From Aquila chrysaetos chrysaetos (Eukaryota > Chordata > Aves > Accipitriformes > Accipitridae): DNA of 64,000 nucleotides. The notes under the pieces were generated by a model. That model saw nothing but the letters and a program-made list of their open reading frames with translations. It made no database searches and had not been told where the DNA came from. Every line of letters starts with the position of its first letter. The stretch's first letter is position 1. The translations under genes and the position numbers were made by a program. Positions 63,555 to 64,000 of this stretch are shown here, in pieces. The stretch covers positions 14,818,001 to 14,882,000 of the forward strand of contig NC_044029.1 of assembly GCF_900496995.4 (NCBI RefSeq), read 5' to 3'.

Positions 63555-64000
63555 ACTAGGACATGTGCAAAGCGTTTGACACTGTCCTGCATGATATCCT
63601 TGTCTCTAAATTGGAGAGACTTTGATTTGACGGATGGACCACTCAGCGGATAAGGAATTGGCTGGATGGTCACACTCAAAGAGCTGCGGTCAATGGCTCA
63701 ATGTCCAAGCGGAGAGCAGTGACGAGTGACATTCCTCGGGGGTCGGTATTGGGACCGGTGCTGTTTAAGGTCTTTGTTGGGGACACTGACGGTGGGATTG
63801 AGCGCACCCTCAGCAAGTTTGCCGATGACACCAGCTGTGAGATGCGGTCGACGCGCTGGAGGGAAGGGATGCCATCCAGAGGGACCTGGACAGGCTTGAG
63901 CGGTGGGCCTGTGCGAACCTCATGGAGTTCAACAAGGCCAAGTGCAAGGTCCCGCGCGTGGGTTGGGGCAATCCCAAGCACAAATACAGGCTGGGCAAAG
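63555..64000 (+). mobile_element. CR1 LINE fragment, reverse-transcriptase region, broken
   Basis: The plus strand encodes pieces of the CR1 non-LTR retrotransposon reverse transcriptase in their normal order. These are AFDTV near the start, [24 protein letters not shown], then the catalytic FADDT (63818-63832) and, in another frame, [10 protein letters not shown] and [13 protein letters not shown] stop before FDGWTT and a frameshift just after FADDT break the frame, so the copy is dead. It starts abruptly at about 63555 (5'-truncated, as is usual for LINEs) and runs off the right edge. Its GC content is higher than that of the surrounding intron. Confidence 0.9.

Larger units (their letters stand above)
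48017..64000 (-). other. CNOT2: CNOT2 5' intron (continues off the right edge)
   Basis: Sixteen kb of AT-rich sequence upstream of coding exon 2. I searched the minus strand for the short first coding exon (MVRTDGHTLS-like) and did not find it. Contents are a G13 run (about 48477-48489), an A14/T15 foldback (49215-49256), a GC-rich block (50700-51330), a solo-type LTR (57949-58525), T and AAT microsatellites and a CR1 fragment (from about 63555). Confidence 0.7.

Noticed and set aside
1..64000. CRISPR arrays, bacterial defence or biosynthetic systems, rRNA or tRNA genes
   Set aside because: No regularly spaced repeats, no operon-like dense coding and no recognisable cloverleaf or rRNA sequence; the window is a vertebrate intron-rich region.

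Overview
The window is vertebrate nuclear DNA, almost certainly from a bird. Its genes have multiple exons with GT-AG introns and code for animal proteins. The interspersed repeats are avian in type: CR1 LINE fragments and an ERVL-like LTR. There are no prokaryotic operons, Shine-Dalgarno sites, CRISPR arrays or plasmid functions.

Layout, left to right. (1) 1-2028 is the start of KCNMB4 intron 1. It holds a degenerate alternating purine-pyrimidine tract and two long G runs. (2) 2029-2367, minus strand, is KCNMB4 coding exon 1 (BK-channel beta-4 subunit), with a GC-box, TATA-less promoter behind it and a perfect 38-bp-arm inverted repeat at 2675-2753. (3) About 2.75-8.6 kb is intergenic, with two CpG-dense islets near 4.5-4.73 and 6.12-6.25 kb. 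(4) 8.6-48.0 kb, minus strand, is CNOT2 (CCR4-NOT subunit 2). Its 3' UTR and 14 coding exons are present and encode the equivalent of residues 17-540 of the 540-residue human protein, with every reading phase intact. (5) 48.0-64 kb is further CNOT2 5' intron. The first coding exon (about 16 codons) was not found and should lie beyond the right edge. This intron holds a GC-rich block (50.7-51.3 kb), a solo-type ERVL-like LTR (57,949-58,525) with a perfect CRE next to a TATA box, and a truncated, frame-broken CR1 reverse-transcriptase fragment at the right edge.

The two genes lie head-to-tail in the order seen in other amniotes (CNOT2 then KCNMB4, same strand). They have unrelated roles: CNOT2 is a scaffold of the cytoplasmic mRNA deadenylase complex and KCNMB4 modulates a potassium channel. 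I find no new multi-gene system. The items most worth checking are the hairpin upstream of KCNMB4, the missing second N-glycosylation site in KCNMB4, a possible internal CNOT2 promoter near 40.3 kb, and the LTR promoter. Exon boundaries come from splice signals, frame continuity and recalled human protein sequence; no alignment was run.
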